Made by a program: the position numbers and the translations under genes
Source: Propionibacteriaceae bacterium AM104-82
GTDB lineage: Bacteria; Actinomycetota; Actinomycetes; Propionibacteriales; Propionibacteriaceae
Direction: 5' to 3'
DNA: 58,085 bases
Assembly: GCA_027658995.1 (NCBI GenBank)
Contig: JAQDQK010000022.1
Location: 1 to 58,085 of the forward strand
The notes under the pieces: model-generated
Databases searched by the model: none
Told to the model about the DNA's origin: nothing
Seen by the model: only the letters and a program-made list of their open reading frames with translations
Shown here: one piece after another, positions 33,992-41,412 of the stretch
Layout: each line of letters begins with the position of its first letter
Position numbering within the stretch: the first letter of the stretch is position 1

Positions 33992-35194
33992 TCAGCCGAT
34001 CAGCTTGGACCAGGTGACCAGGTCGACCTTGCCGGTGACGCTGACCTTCTTGGCGCTCTGCACGGCCCGCACGGCCTTCTCGGTGGCGGGGCCGTAGATG
34101 CCGTCGACGGCGATCCGGTGCCCCGCCTCGCGAAGCTCGGTCTGCAGCACGCGCACGCTGGCCGAGCGGGAGCCGCGGCTCAGCGTCGGGAGCAGCTTCG
34201 ACCAGGTGGCGGCGTCGACCTTCCCGGTCTGGGTGATCCTGTGCTTCTTCTGGAAGGCCTTGACGGCGTTGACGGTCAGCTTCCCGTAGATCCCGTCGAC
34301 CTTGAGCTTTGCGCCGTTGGCGTTGAGCAGGCTCTGCACCGAGCGGACGCCGGAGCCTCGGCTGCCGGAGGCGTAGGTCGGCAGGGTGACCTTCGACGGG
34401 GCAGGCTTCACGGGAGCGGGCTTGGTCGGCGTCGGCGCTGGCTTGGTCGGCGTCGGCTTCACGGGGGTGGGGGTCGGCTTCACCGGCGTCGGCGTGGGCT
34501 TGACCGGCGTCGGGCTGGTCGTCGGCTTGGCCGACGTCGGGCTCGCGGTCGGCTTCGGGGTCGGGGTCGCCGACGGCGGGAAGCCGGTGCCCGCCTTGTT
34601 CAGGTTGTACTTGTACAGCCCGTACTTCTGCATGATGTTGATGACGAGCGAGGCGTACTTGGGGTCGGTGGCGTAGCCGCCCGCCCGCACCTCCGTCACG
34701 AACTGGTCGGGGTAGGCCTTGTAGTTGAAGGCCTTGGCGTAGCGCGAGTTGCTTGTCAGGAGCCGCCCGTAGTCGAGCAGCGAGTCGCCCCAGCTCTTGT
34801 AGGTGCGGAACTCCGCCGTGATGAAGTACGCGGTGCCGTCCGGCCGGTACTCGGCGGTGCGGATCGGCACGCAGCCGGTCTGGTGCGGCGACACGTAGCT
34901 GGTGCACTTGATGTTGAACAGGGTGTTCACGTCGTAGATCTTCTGCGTCGGCAGGCCTGCGTCGACGGTGACCTTGCCCGCCATCGACGAGCGCCCCCAG
35001 CCGGTCTCCAGGGCGGCCATGCCGATGGCGACCGACGCGGGGATGCCGGTGCGTCGCTCATTCTCCTGGGCGGGGCCGACCAACTTCGCGATGAAGTCCT
35101 CCTGCACGGTCACCGCCTGGGCCTGCCCGGGAGCCGCAAGGCTCAAGCACAACGCGACTGCGGCCGCGCCTGCGGCAGCCTTGATCCAACGCAT
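33992..35194 (-). CDS. secreted glucosaminidase with two peptidoglycan-binding domains
   Basis: 400 residues. Signal peptide (residues 1-28, AAVALCLSLAAPGQAQA); glucosaminidase (FlgJ/AcmA-like, GH73) domain at about 30-185 with IPASVAIGMAALETGWGRSS carrying the catalytic Glu; a Pro/Thr/Lys repeat linker (about 200-265, PTPVKPTP repeated); and two PG_binding_1 domains near 270-330 and 335-400 (VKAFQKKH; DGIYGPATEKAVRAVQ). It hydrolyses peptidoglycan glycan strands, probably in septum cleavage or turnover. It converges on the M20 gene with no gap. It is next to murB but on its own promoter (86-bp gap). Confidence 0.9.
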   Translation of the reverse strand: MRWIKAAAGAAAVALCLSLAAPGQAQAVTVQEDFIAKLVGPAQENERRTGIPASVAIGMAALETGWGRSSMAGKVTVDAGLPTQKIYDVNTLFNIKCTSYVSPHQTGCVPIRTAEYRPDGTAYFITAEFRTYKSWGDSLLDYGRLLTSNSRYAKAFNYKAYPDQFVTEVRAGGYATDPKYASLVINIMQKYGLYKYNLNKAGTGFPPSATPTPKPTASPTSAKPTTSPTPVKPTPTPVKPTPTPVKPTPTKPAPTPTKPAPVKPAPSKVTLPTYASGSRGSGVRSVQSLLNANGAKLKVDGIYGKLTVNAVKAFQKKHRITQTGKVDAATWSKLLPTLSRGSRSASVRVLQTELREAGHRIAVDGIYGPATEKAVRAVQSAKKVSVTGKVDLVTWSKLIG

Positions 35195-35280
35195 GGGAAC
35201 TCCCCGATAGGTGTGTCTTTCGGCGTGAGGCTACCGATCGCCACGCGGCGGGGAAAGGTTCTCAACTTGAGGTTGAGGTT

Positions 35281-36363
35281 CTACAGGTTGACCCCGATGA
35301 GGTTCACCTCGGGGACAAGAACCACGCCGAAGCGCTCCGCGACGCCGTCACGCACCTCGCGTGCCACCGCGACAAGGTCGTTCGCCGTCGCGCTCCCCCG
35401 GTTGGTGAGGGCGAGCACGTGCTTGGTCGACAGGCTGGCCCGCTCGTTGCCGAAGCCCTTTGCGAACCCGGCGTGCTGGATGAGCCACGCCGCGCTCGTC
35501 TTGACGCGGCCGTCGGACGTGGGGAAGCGTGGCGCGTCCTCGGGGAGCGCGGCCGCCGCGCCGGCGTCGAGGATGGGGTTGGTGAAGAAGGACCCGGCGC
35601 TCCACGTGTCGTGGTCGGCGGGGTCGAGGACCATTCCCTTGCCCGCCCGGATCTGCAGGACCGTCTCGCGGACCAGCCGGGACGGCACCCTTGCCCCGAC
35701 CTTCGAGTCGAGCCGGTTGGCCAACTCGGCGTAGGCGATCGGCTGGCCGAGCGACCCGAGCGAGAACTGGTAGCCGACCTCGAGCACGACGTAGCGACCG
35801 GGCTCCTGCTTGAACCGCGAGGTGCGGTAGCCGAAGCCGCAGTCGACAAGCGCGAAGGTCTTCTGGGTGCGGGCCTGGCGGTCCCAGGTGCGCACCGACG
35901 TGATGGTCTGGGCGACCTCGCTGCCATAGGCGCCGACGTTCTGGATGGGGGTCGCACCGACGCTGCCCGGGATGCCGGAGAGGGTCTCGATGCCGCTCCA
36001 TTCCTGGTCGACGGCGTCCGCCACGAAGTCGTCCCAGTTGGCGCCCGCGCCGACCCGGACGGCCGCACCCCCGCACGTCGACACGTCGGCCTTGATGCCC
36101 GCGAAGGCGAGCCGGATGACGGTGCCCGGGAAGCCCTCGTCCGAGACGAGCAGGTTGGACCCGCCGCCGAGCACGAGCACTGGGGTGCCCCGCTCGTCGC
36201 ATTCGGTGACGGCGTCGATGAGTTCGGCCTCGGTCTCGGCGACCACGAACGTGTCGGCGGGGCCGCCGACACGGATGGTGGTGTGGTCGGCGAGGCGGGT
36301 CGAGTCGCTGATCGACGGCTCCTCGGAGGGCACGTCGAAGCGGTCGATGCTGCAGCTAGACAA
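35281..36363 (-). CDS. murB: UDP-N-acetylenolpyruvoylglucosamine reductase
   Basis: 360 residues, MurB. FAD-binding TTIRVGGPADTFVVA and LVLGGGSNLLVSDEGF, then GIPGSVGATPIQNVGAYGSEV, SFFTNP and QHAGFAKG are present; catalytic Ser lies in GSFFTNP. It reduces the enolpyruvyl group to lactyl in cytoplasmic peptidoglycan precursor synthesis. TTG 36363 is favoured because GGAGGTGAGCG lies just upstream and it overlaps the MaoC stop by 8 nt; GTG 36333 is an alternative without a good RBS. Its place after two MaoC genes is conserved in actinobacteria. Confidence 0.93.
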   Translation of the reverse strand: MSSCSIDRFDVPSEEPSISDSTRLADHTTIRVGGPADTFVVAETEAELIDAVTECDERGTPVLVLGGGSNLLVSDEGFPGTVIRLAFAGIKADVSTCGGAAVRVGAGANWDDFVADAVDQEWSGIETLSGIPGSVGATPIQNVGAYGSEVAQTITSVRTWDRQARTQKTFALVDCGFGYRTSRFKQEPGRYVVLEVGYQFSLGSLGQPIAYAELANRLDSKVGARVPSRLVRETVLQIRAGKGMVLDPADHDTWSAGSFFTNPILDAGAAAALPEDAPRFPTSDGRVKTSAAWLIQHAGFAKGFGNERASLSTKHVLALTNRGSATANDLVAVAREVRDGVAERFGVVLVPEVNLIGVNL

Positions 36364-36763
36364 CGCTCACCTCCGCGCGGGCGGCGCCGAGGACGGCCTC
36401 GTCGCCGCAGGTGGCCGTGATCGCGATCCTGGCGACGCCGTCGGCGACCTCTGTGACCTTCGCCGAGTAGACGACCTCTGTTCCCTCGTCGGTGTCGGGG
36501 ACAAGGACGGGGCGGGTAAAGCGGACGAAGTAGCTCAGCACCCGGGCGGGGTCGCCCACGGCGTCGGTGACGACCTTGAGCCCGGCACCCATCGTCCACA
36601 TGCCGTGCGCGACGACGCCGGGCAGGCCGATCGCCTGCGCGTGCCGGTCGGAGAAGTGGATCTCGTTGAAGTCGGTGGAGGCGCCCGAGTAGCGCACCAC
36701 CGTCGAGCGGGTGACGGGGACGCGGAGCTCGGGCAGTTCCTGTCCGACGGTGAACTCAGGCAT
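36356..36763 (-). CDS. MaoC hotdog dehydratase, HadB-like
   Basis: 135 residues, hotdog fold. The MaoC motif YSGASTDFNEIHFSDRHAQ near residues 25-43 carries the catalytic Asp and His, followed by GVVAHGMWTMG. HadB-type subunits pair with HadA-like subunits to dehydrate 3-hydroxyacyl thioesters. It sits between a HadA-like gene and murB, both overlapping it by 8 nt, which supports one transcript. The ATG at 36763 is chosen for the motif-perfect N-terminus and the overlap. Confidence 0.88.
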   Translation of the reverse strand: MPEFTVGQELPELRVPVTRSTVVRYSGASTDFNEIHFSDRHAQAIGLPGVVAHGMWTMGAGLKVVTDAVGDPARVLSYFVRFTRPVLVPDTDEGTEVVYSAKVTEVADGVARIAITATCGDEAVLGAARAEVSVV

Positions 36764-37181
36764 CGGCCTCTCCCCTCGTGTGCATGAGCTGCGAGCGCGC
36801 CTCGCAGACGCTCTCGCCGTCGACGGCAAGGTCGACGAGGATGGTGACCATGTCGAGGTTGCCGCGGTTGCGGACCTTCTCGATGCTGAGGGTGGCCACG
36901 ACCGCGTCGCCCGGCACGAGGGGGCGACGGTAGGTGAAGCCCTGGTCGGCGTGCATGGTGCGGTTCAGCGCAAGGTCGAGCTCAGCGTCGCCGAACAGCG
37001 CCTCCCACGCCTGCGCGGCGATGACGGCCGCGAAGGTCGGCGGGGCGACGGGTGCGTCGCCGAAGTAGGCCGGGTTGTCGTCGCGCAGCGCCTGTGCGAA
37101 CTCGGCGATCTTGGCGTGGCTGACGATGTAGGGCGCAGCGGGTGGGTACGTGCGGCCCACATGCTCGGGCGTGATCGGCAT
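36756..37181 (-). CDS. MaoC N-terminal-domain dehydratase, HadA-like (UPF0336)
   Basis: 141 residues. The FAS1_DH/MaoC_dehydrat_N fold is recognisable from YIVSHAKIAEFAQALRDDNPAYF and HADQGFTYRRPLVPGD, typical of HadA subunits that lack their own catalytic His and complement HadB. Together with the next gene it forms a heterodimeric (R)-3-hydroxyacyl thioester dehydratase. It follows rpmG and precedes HadB-like, as in many actinobacteria. Confidence 0.88.
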   Translation of the reverse strand: MPITPEHVGRTYPPAAPYIVSHAKIAEFAQALRDDNPAYFGDAPVAPPTFAAVIAAQAWEALFGDAELDLALNRTMHADQGFTYRRPLVPGDAVVATLSIEKVRNRGNLDMVTILVDLAVDGESVCEARSQLMHTRGEADA

Positions 37182-37207
37182 GGATTCACCCTAGCGCGGG
37201 CACACGA

Positions 37208-37238
37208 CAACGGCCGCCCCAGAGAGGGACGGCCGTTG
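37208..37238 (-). terminator. hairpin between rpmG and the MaoC genes
   Basis: Perfect 9-bp arms 37208-37216 and 37230-37238 lie 19 bp after the rpmG stop. There is no clear T-tract, so it may be a partial terminator. Confidence 0.5.
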
Positions 37239-37256
37239 GTGAAGACGTTGCGAGGT

Positions 37257-37427
37257 TCAGCGGGTCTCGCGGTGCAGCTGGTGCACGCGGCAGCGCGGGC
37301 AGAACTTCTTCAGCTCGAGACGATCGGGATCGTTACGGCGGTTCTTCTTCGTGATGTAGTTGCGCTCCTTGCACTCGGTGCAGGCGAGCGTGATCTTGGG
37401 ACGTACGTCCTGAGACTTCTTAGCCAT
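37257..37427 (-). CDS. rpmG: 50S ribosomal protein L33
   Basis: 56 residues with the zinc-ribbon form of L33: CTEC and CPRC pairs (residues 16-19 and 43-46), and the sequence [11 protein letters not shown] typical of the family. The zinc-binding copy suggests normal zinc-replete expression. It follows tRNA-Met and tRNA-Thr and precedes the MaoC genes on the same strand, a conserved actinobacterial order. It is too short for many gene finders but its sequence is unambiguous. Confidence 0.95.
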   Translation of the reverse strand: MAKKSQDVRPKITLACTECKERNYITKKNRRNDPDRLELKKFCPRCRVHQLHRETR

Positions 37428-37467
37428 TTCGCTGTTCCTTTTAGCTTGTGAGCGCTTCTGAGTCGGT

Positions 37468-37543
37468 TGGTGACGAGGGCGGGACTTGAACCCGCGACAC
37501 AGCGATTATGAGCCGCTTGCTCTACCGACTGAGCTACCCCGTC
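37468..37543 (-). tRNA. tRNA-Met (anticodon CAT)
   Basis: On the minus strand the acceptor GACGGGG pairs with CCTCGTC; anticodon loop CTCATAA gives CAT; T-arm GCGGG/CCCGC. The 3' CCA is encoded at 37468-37470. No three G-C pairs in the anticodon stem, so it is the elongator type. Confidence 0.93.
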
Positions 37544-37581
37544 AGGAGTTCACCCCGTGGGTGGTGCCACGGGATGAACAG

Positions 37582-37654
37582 AGCCCCCATGCGGAATCGA
37601 ACCGCAGACCTTCTCCTTACCATGGAGACGCTCTGCCTACTGAGCTATAGGGGC
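37582..37654 (-). tRNA. tRNA-Thr (anticodon GGT)
   Basis: On the minus strand the acceptor GCCCCTA pairs with TGGGGGC; anticodon loop CATGGTA gives GGT; T-loop TTCGATT. CCA is not encoded. Upstream of tRNA-Met and rpmG on the same strand. Confidence 0.93.
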
Positions 37655-37912
37655 CAGCCGACGACCAACCATATACGAGGTTTCCCGACCTTCACAAATC
37701 GGCCCCTCCGCACGCCCCGTCCGCCCCGGATCCGCCTGGTGTAGGGGGCCTCGTCGGTGGCCGACGCGGTCGGATCGGCGGCGGGCTTGGCGTTCGCTCG
37801 TGATCGACCGCACCGAGGCCATGACCCGTCGCCGGACTCGCCACGGCGGCGGTGTCATCGACGACTCGGGCCCCTCCTCGGGACGCGTCGGTGCGCTGGG
37901 CCTGTGGATCCT

Positions 37913-37935
37913 TGAGCATGTTTGGTTGCTCGTTG
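37913..37935 (-). repeat. palindromic repeat family, single arm
   Basis: A 23-bp arm (TTGAGCATGTTTGG, then TTGCTCGTT) differing at two positions from the left arm at 40784-40806. Its reverse complement, extended to the right, matches the right halves of the 82-bp units (GTGTCGCGCAACGA). No second arm is found within 80 bp, so this copy is partial. Confidence 0.65.
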
Positions 37936-38039
37936 CGCGACACGGACCACTGCTGCCGCGATATCCCTAGCCCTGGCAACGGCCGGGCCTCCTGGTTCGG
38001 TGTCGTTCGATCTGGGGCACGCCGGTGTCGGGAGTCGGG

Positions 38040-38121
38040 TTGAGCAGTAGTCCACACTCGTTCGCCGAATCAGCCCCGAACCGCGGCGTGTCGCACAACG
38101 AACCCACAATGCTGCTCAACG
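38040..38121. repeat. 82-bp palindromic repeat, copy A
   Basis: Begins GTTGAGCAG and ends with its perfect complement CTGCTCAAC. The right half (GGCGTGTCGC, then CAACGAACCCACAATG) is nearly identical to copy B. The arms beyond the first 9 bp are imperfectly complementary. Confidence 0.75.
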
Positions 38122-38168
38122 GTGACCCACGCCACCGCGCGAGGCCCCTCGCCCATGTCGACCATCCG

Positions 38169-38250
38169 TTGAGCAGCAATCCACGTTCGATCACCACAAC
38201 GAGCACGAACAACGGCGTGTCGCGCAACGAACCCACAATGCTGCTCAACG
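38169..38250. repeat. 82-bp palindromic repeat, copy B
   Basis: Same length and termini as copy A, 129 bp further on, 60 bp before the DUF559 gene. Both copies are followed by similar GACCCACGCCACCGCG-like sequence, so the duplicated unit extends past the hairpin. Confidence 0.75.
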
Positions 38251-38310
38251 GATATCCACACCACCGCGTTGCCATGGGACGCCAGCGGCACTTCGTCCAA
38301 TAGTCATTGC

Positions 38311-39195
38311 ATGAGAGAAGACTTGAAGGCACTCTTCGCCGACGGAGCCGTCGTCGCCGCCCGCGACCATCCGCATCTCGCCCGAGCGCTCAACTCGTGC
38401 GCGTTTCGAGAGGAGGTGATCCGGGTCCTACCCGGCGTCTACGCCCTACCGGGACAATTGACACTTGCTGCAAGGCTTCAGGCTGCCTGCGCCTACGGAG
38501 CCGGCATCGTGATCACGCGCCAGGCGTCCGCGCACTTCACGTGGTGGCCGGAGCTGCCACTCCCCGACCTCATCGACGCCGCCAGCCCACGCCACGTCAT
38601 GGTGGGACATGGCTTCAGGTTCGAGCAGCGCTATGTGCGGCCAGACTTGACGATGCGCCGCTTCGGCATTGCCCTGACGGCGCCCGAGCTCACGGTCCTC
38701 GATCTCATCGACGACATGGGACCGATCGCCATCGACGAGGCACTCAGGCGACGCGCCGTGACCCTCCAACGACTGCGCCGCGCGCTGGATCTGACGCGGG
38801 GCAGGCGAGGCAACACGTTGCGGCGCGAGCTCGTTGAGGACTCGAGAGACGAGCCGTGGTCAGAGCTGGAACGCGAGGCGCATCGCAGGTTGCGGTCCGC
38901 GGGGATCGACGGCTGGCGCACCAACTACCACGTCCGGGCTGAGGGCAGGTCGTATCGCATCGACATTGCCCTCCCGGACATCAAACTCGGGCTCGAGCTG
39001 GACGGTGCCAGATTCCACGACACTGATGAGGCGTTCCACACGGACCGCCGCCGCGACCGAGCGCTTGCGCGAGGAGGCTGGCAGATCATTCGGTTCACTG
39101 CCCAGTCTCTAGACGAGATCGTGGAAACCGTGCTCACCATCCGCCAGCAACGCTCCGGCGGCGGTCGGCCCGTGCACAAGGCCGCCCGGCTCTGA
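38311..39195 (+). CDS. AbiEi-like/DUF559 (Vsr-fold) endonuclease-domain protein
   Basis: 294 residues. The N-terminal 70 residues resemble the AbiEi antitoxin winged helix (FREEVIRVLPGVYALPG), the middle is a helical domain, and the C-terminal 110 residues are a DUF559/Vsr-like restriction-endonuclease fold: YRIDIALPDIKLGLELDGARFH, then TDRRRDRALARGGWQIIRF. The Asp of IDIALPD and Glu of LELDG are the expected metal ligands. Such genes are widespread in actinobacteria with unknown function. No Shine-Dalgarno sequence precedes ATG 38311, and a TAGTCAT hexamer at about -12 suggests a leaderless transcript. Palindromic repeats lie just upstream. Confidence 0.8.
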   Translation: MREDLKALFADGAVVAARDHPHLARALNSCAFREEVIRVLPGVYALPGQLTLAARLQAACAYGAGIVITRQASAHFTWWPELPLPDLIDAASPRHVMVGHGFRFEQRYVRPDLTMRRFGIALTAPELTVLDLIDDMGPIAIDEALRRRAVTLQRLRRALDLTRGRRGNTLRRELVEDSRDEPWSELEREAHRRLRSAGIDGWRTNYHVRAEGRSYRIDIALPDIKLGLELDGARFHDTDEAFHTDRRRDRALARGGWQIIRFTAQSLDEIVETVLTIRQQRSGGGRPVHKAARL

Positions 39196-39214
39196 GGCGG
39201 TCAGCGTGGTCGGG

Positions 39215-39925
39215 TTAGGCCTTCAGGCCCGCGATCGCCGCCTCGAGCGCGTCCTGGAACAGCGTCTCGCGCTCGTCTGCGGTGAGGTCGCCCGAGCCGT
39301 CGAACAGGTGGTCCGAGACGGTCAGCACGGCCAGCGCCTCGGCTCCTGCCGCAAGCGCGCAGGCGTAGAGGCCGGCGGCCTCCATCTCGACGCCGAGGGT
39401 GCCGAGCTTCTCCAGGGCGGGGACGATGTCCATCCTGGAGCTGTAGAAGAAGTCGCTGGTGAAGACCGGGCCGATGTGGACGTTCTTGCCCGACGAGCGC
39501 GCCTGGTCGACGGCGCCGCGCAGCATGTCGAAGGACGGCGCGAGCGACAGGGTGACGCCCGGGATGTCGATGGTCGACACGCTTGAGTTGGTGTGCGCAG
39601 ACAACGCCACGATCACGTCGCGGACGGCGACCTGCTTCGAGATGCCGCCGCAGGTGCCGACGCGGCAGATCCGCTTGACGCCGAACTGCGAGTACAACTC
39701 GGTGGCGTAGATCGAAAGGCTCGGCACGCCCATGCCCGAGGCCATCGCCGTCATCGGGACGCCGTCGACGGTGCCGGTCCAGGCGCCGATGCCCCGCACG
39801 TCGGAGACGAGGCGGGCCCCCTCCATCCGCGTCTTGGCGATGCGCTCGGCGCGCTTCGGGTCGCCGGGCATGATGACGAGTTCCGCGATGTCGCCGGGCT
39901 CGCACGCGATGTGTGGGGTGGCCAT
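39215..39925 (-). CDS. deoD: purine-nucleoside phosphorylase (DeoD type)
   Basis: 236 residues, the hexameric low-mass PNP type. MPGDPKRAERIAKT binds phosphate, CRVGTCGGIS is the conserved nucleoside phosphorylase core, EMEAAGLYACA binds the sugar, and LTVSDHL holds the catalytic Asp. It cleaves purine (deoxy)nucleosides with phosphate. ATG 39925 has AGGAGG upstream; an upstream in-frame extension is not needed. It is downstream of tRNA-Tyr and its terminator and converges on the DUF559 gene. Confidence 0.92.
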   Translation of the reverse strand: MATPHIACEPGDIAELVIMPGDPKRAERIAKTRMEGARLVSDVRGIGAWTGTVDGVPMTAMASGMGVPSLSIYATELYSQFGVKRICRVGTCGGISKQVAVRDVIVALSAHTNSSVSTIDIPGVTLSLAPSFDMLRGAVDQARSSGKNVHIGPVFTSDFFYSSRMDIVPALEKLGTLGVEMEAAGLYACALAAGAEALAVLTVSDHLFDGSGDLTADERETLFQDALEAAIAGLKA

Positions 39926-39955
39926 CGTCGGCCTCCTTCTCTGCGGGAAATGATT

Positions 39956-39986
39956 AAGGCCCCGAATCAATCCGATCCGGGGCCTT
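39956..39986 (-). terminator. terminator after tRNA-Tyr
   Basis: Perfect 9-bp arms 39956-39964 and 39978-39986 directly after the tRNA-Tyr 3' end, followed on the minus strand by AATCATTTC. It separates tRNA-Tyr from deoD. Confidence 0.7.
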
Positions 39987-39987
39987 G

Positions 39988-40068
39988 TGGCAGGTGTTGG
40001 ATTTGAACCAACGTAGCTTGCGCGACGGTTTTACAGACCGCTCCCTTTGGCCGCTCGGGCAACCTGCC
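39988..40068 (-). tRNA. tRNA-Tyr (anticodon GTA)
   Basis: On the minus strand the acceptor GGCAGGT pairs with ACCTGCC; anticodon loop CTGTAAA gives GTA; a long variable arm fits bacterial tRNA-Tyr. CCA is not encoded. Confidence 0.93.
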
Positions 40069-40265
40069 ATGCCGGTTCACCGGCGCGGACGAGCATAGCA
40101 GCAGGGTCGCGGCGACGGCAAAGCGGACGGCCATCCCCGCGGCGGGCTGGCACAATGGCCTGACGAAGAGCAGTTTCCGCGCCTCGTTGCCGGCCATGCG
40201 TACGCCAACAAGCACCTGGAGCGACGAGCGACGGAGACTGCCAAGACCACCCACCGGAGGACACC

Positions 40266-40757
40266 ATGGCAGCGGATAGCTCGTTCGACATCGTCAGCAA
40301 GGTCGACCGTCAAGAGGTCGACAACGCCCTGAACCAGGCGGCCAAGGAGGTGTCGCAGCGCTTCGACTTCAAGAACACCGACGCCAAGATCGCGTGGTCG
40401 GGCGAGTCGATCGAACTCGAGGCCGTCTCGGAGGAGCGCGTCAAGGCGGTCCTTGACGTGTTCCAGTCGAAGCTCGCCCGCCGCGGCGTCAGCCTCAAGG
40501 CCCTCGACGCGGGCGACCCGCGCCCCTCCGGCAAGCTGTGGAAGATCACGGCGACCACCAAGGAGGGCATCAAGCAGGAGGACGCCAAGAAGATCACCAA
40601 ACTGATCCGCGACGAGGGTCCCAAGGGCGTCAAGGCGCAGATCCAGGGCGACGAACTGCGCGTCTCCTCGAAGAGCCGTGACGACCTGCAGGATGTCCAG
40701 AAGCTGATCAAGGATCAGGACTACGACTTCGCCGTCCAGTACGTCAACTACCGCTGA
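40266..40757 (+). CDS. YajQ-family nucleotide-binding protein
   Basis: 163 residues of the YajQ (DUF520) family: [21 protein letters not shown] at the start, RFDFKN, and [24 protein letters not shown] at the end. Some members bind cyclic di-GMP; whether this one does is unknown. CGGAGGACACC precedes ATG. Single gene. Confidence 0.92.
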   Translation: MAADSSFDIVSKVDRQEVDNALNQAAKEVSQRFDFKNTDAKIAWSGESIELEAVSEERVKAVLDVFQSKLARRGVSLKALDAGDPRPSGKLWKITATTKEGIKQEDAKKITKLIRDEGPKGVKAQIQGDELRVSSKSRDDLQDVQKLIKDQDYDFAVQYVNYR

Positions 40758-40783
40758 CGCTTCCCCACGCCGTCCGCGCCGAT

Positions 40784-40863
40784 TTGAGCATGTTTGGTAA
40801 CTCGTTGCCGGTTTGATCGTTCATATCGACCGCAGACGTAAACGAGCAGCCAAACATGCTCAA
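40784..40863. repeat. 80-bp palindromic repeat, copy D
   Basis: Arms 40784-40806 and 40841-40863 are complementary at 20 of 23 positions, enclosing a 34-nt loop. The arm sequence (TTGAGCATGTTTGG) matches the element at 37913 and is related to the 82-bp units at 38040 and 38169. It lies between yajQ and the GNAT gene and could act as a terminator when transcribed. Confidence 0.75.
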
Positions 40864-40896
40864 GGAACCACCCCACCACAACCCCGGAGGAGACAC

Positions 40897-41412
40897 TTGC
40901 TAGCCCTCAGAGTGCTGCGTCCTGACGACGCGGCCGACGTCCTTGCCGCCTTCCAGTCCGACGCCGGGATGGCGCGACAGGGCACCGTCACCACGATCGA
41001 GGAGGCCGACGGGTACGTCGCGGGGCTGCTGGCCGGGGAACGGCACCACGCCTTCGCCATCACCGACGACGACCGGCTCGTCGGGCTCGTCGGGATCACC
41101 GTCGACGCCGCCAACAAGGTGGGCTGGTTCTGGTACTGGATGAACAAGTCGCACCGCGGTCGCGGCTGGGCCTCCAAGGCCGCCACCGCCGTCGCCAACT
41201 GGGCGCTCACCTCTGGCGGCTGCGAGCGGCTCGAACTCGGCCACCGCGCCGACAATCCGCTGTCCGGGAACGTCGCGGGCGCCGCCGGCTTCGTGCACGA
41301 GGGCCGCGAGCGAGGCAAGTTCCTGATCGACGGCGAACGCATCGACGTGCTGACCTACGGCCGCCTGCTGGGCGACCCGTGGCCGCAGGCCGTGCTGGAC
41401 ATCACCCGATGA
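40897..41412 (+). CDS. GNAT-family N-acetyltransferase (RimJ/RimL-like)
   Basis: 171 residues. The acetyl-CoA-binding segment is NKSHRGRGWASKAATAVANWA with the usual R/Q-x-x-G-x-G/A pattern, followed by RLELGHRADNPLSGNVAGAAGFVHEGRER, typical of RimJ/RimL-like enzymes. The acceptor is unknown. TTG 40897 is chosen because GGAGGAGA lies 5 nt upstream and the domain starts right after it; an ATT/TTG-free upstream extension would cover the palindromic repeat. The stop overlaps the xthA start by 4 nt. Confidence 0.88.
   Translation: MLALRVLRPDDAADVLAAFQSDAGMARQGTVTTIEEADGYVAGLLAGERHHAFAITDDDRLVGLVGITVDAANKVGWFWYWMNKSHRGRGWASKAATAVANWALTSGGCERLELGHRADNPLSGNVAGAAGFVHEGRERGKFLIDGERIDVLTYGRLLGDPWPQAVLDITR

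Larger units (their letters stand above)
37655..38310. other. 656-bp intergenic region with palindromic repeats
   Basis: No gene is supported. It holds a half copy (37913-37935) and two full 82-bp copies (38040-38121, 38169-38250) of a palindromic repeat family also present at 40784-40863. The last 60 bp contain the likely leader of the DUF559 gene, which has no ribosome-binding site. Confidence 0.7.

Noticed and set aside
34380..34600. Short tandem DNA repeats
   Set aside because: They encode the Pro-Thr-Lys linker of the glucosaminidase and need no other explanation.
35262..35281. Inverted repeat CTCAAC/GTTGAG near the murB 3' end as a riboswitch
   Set aside because: The space upstream of the glucosaminidase gene is only 86 bp and lacks the length and conserved elements of a c-di-AMP riboswitch.
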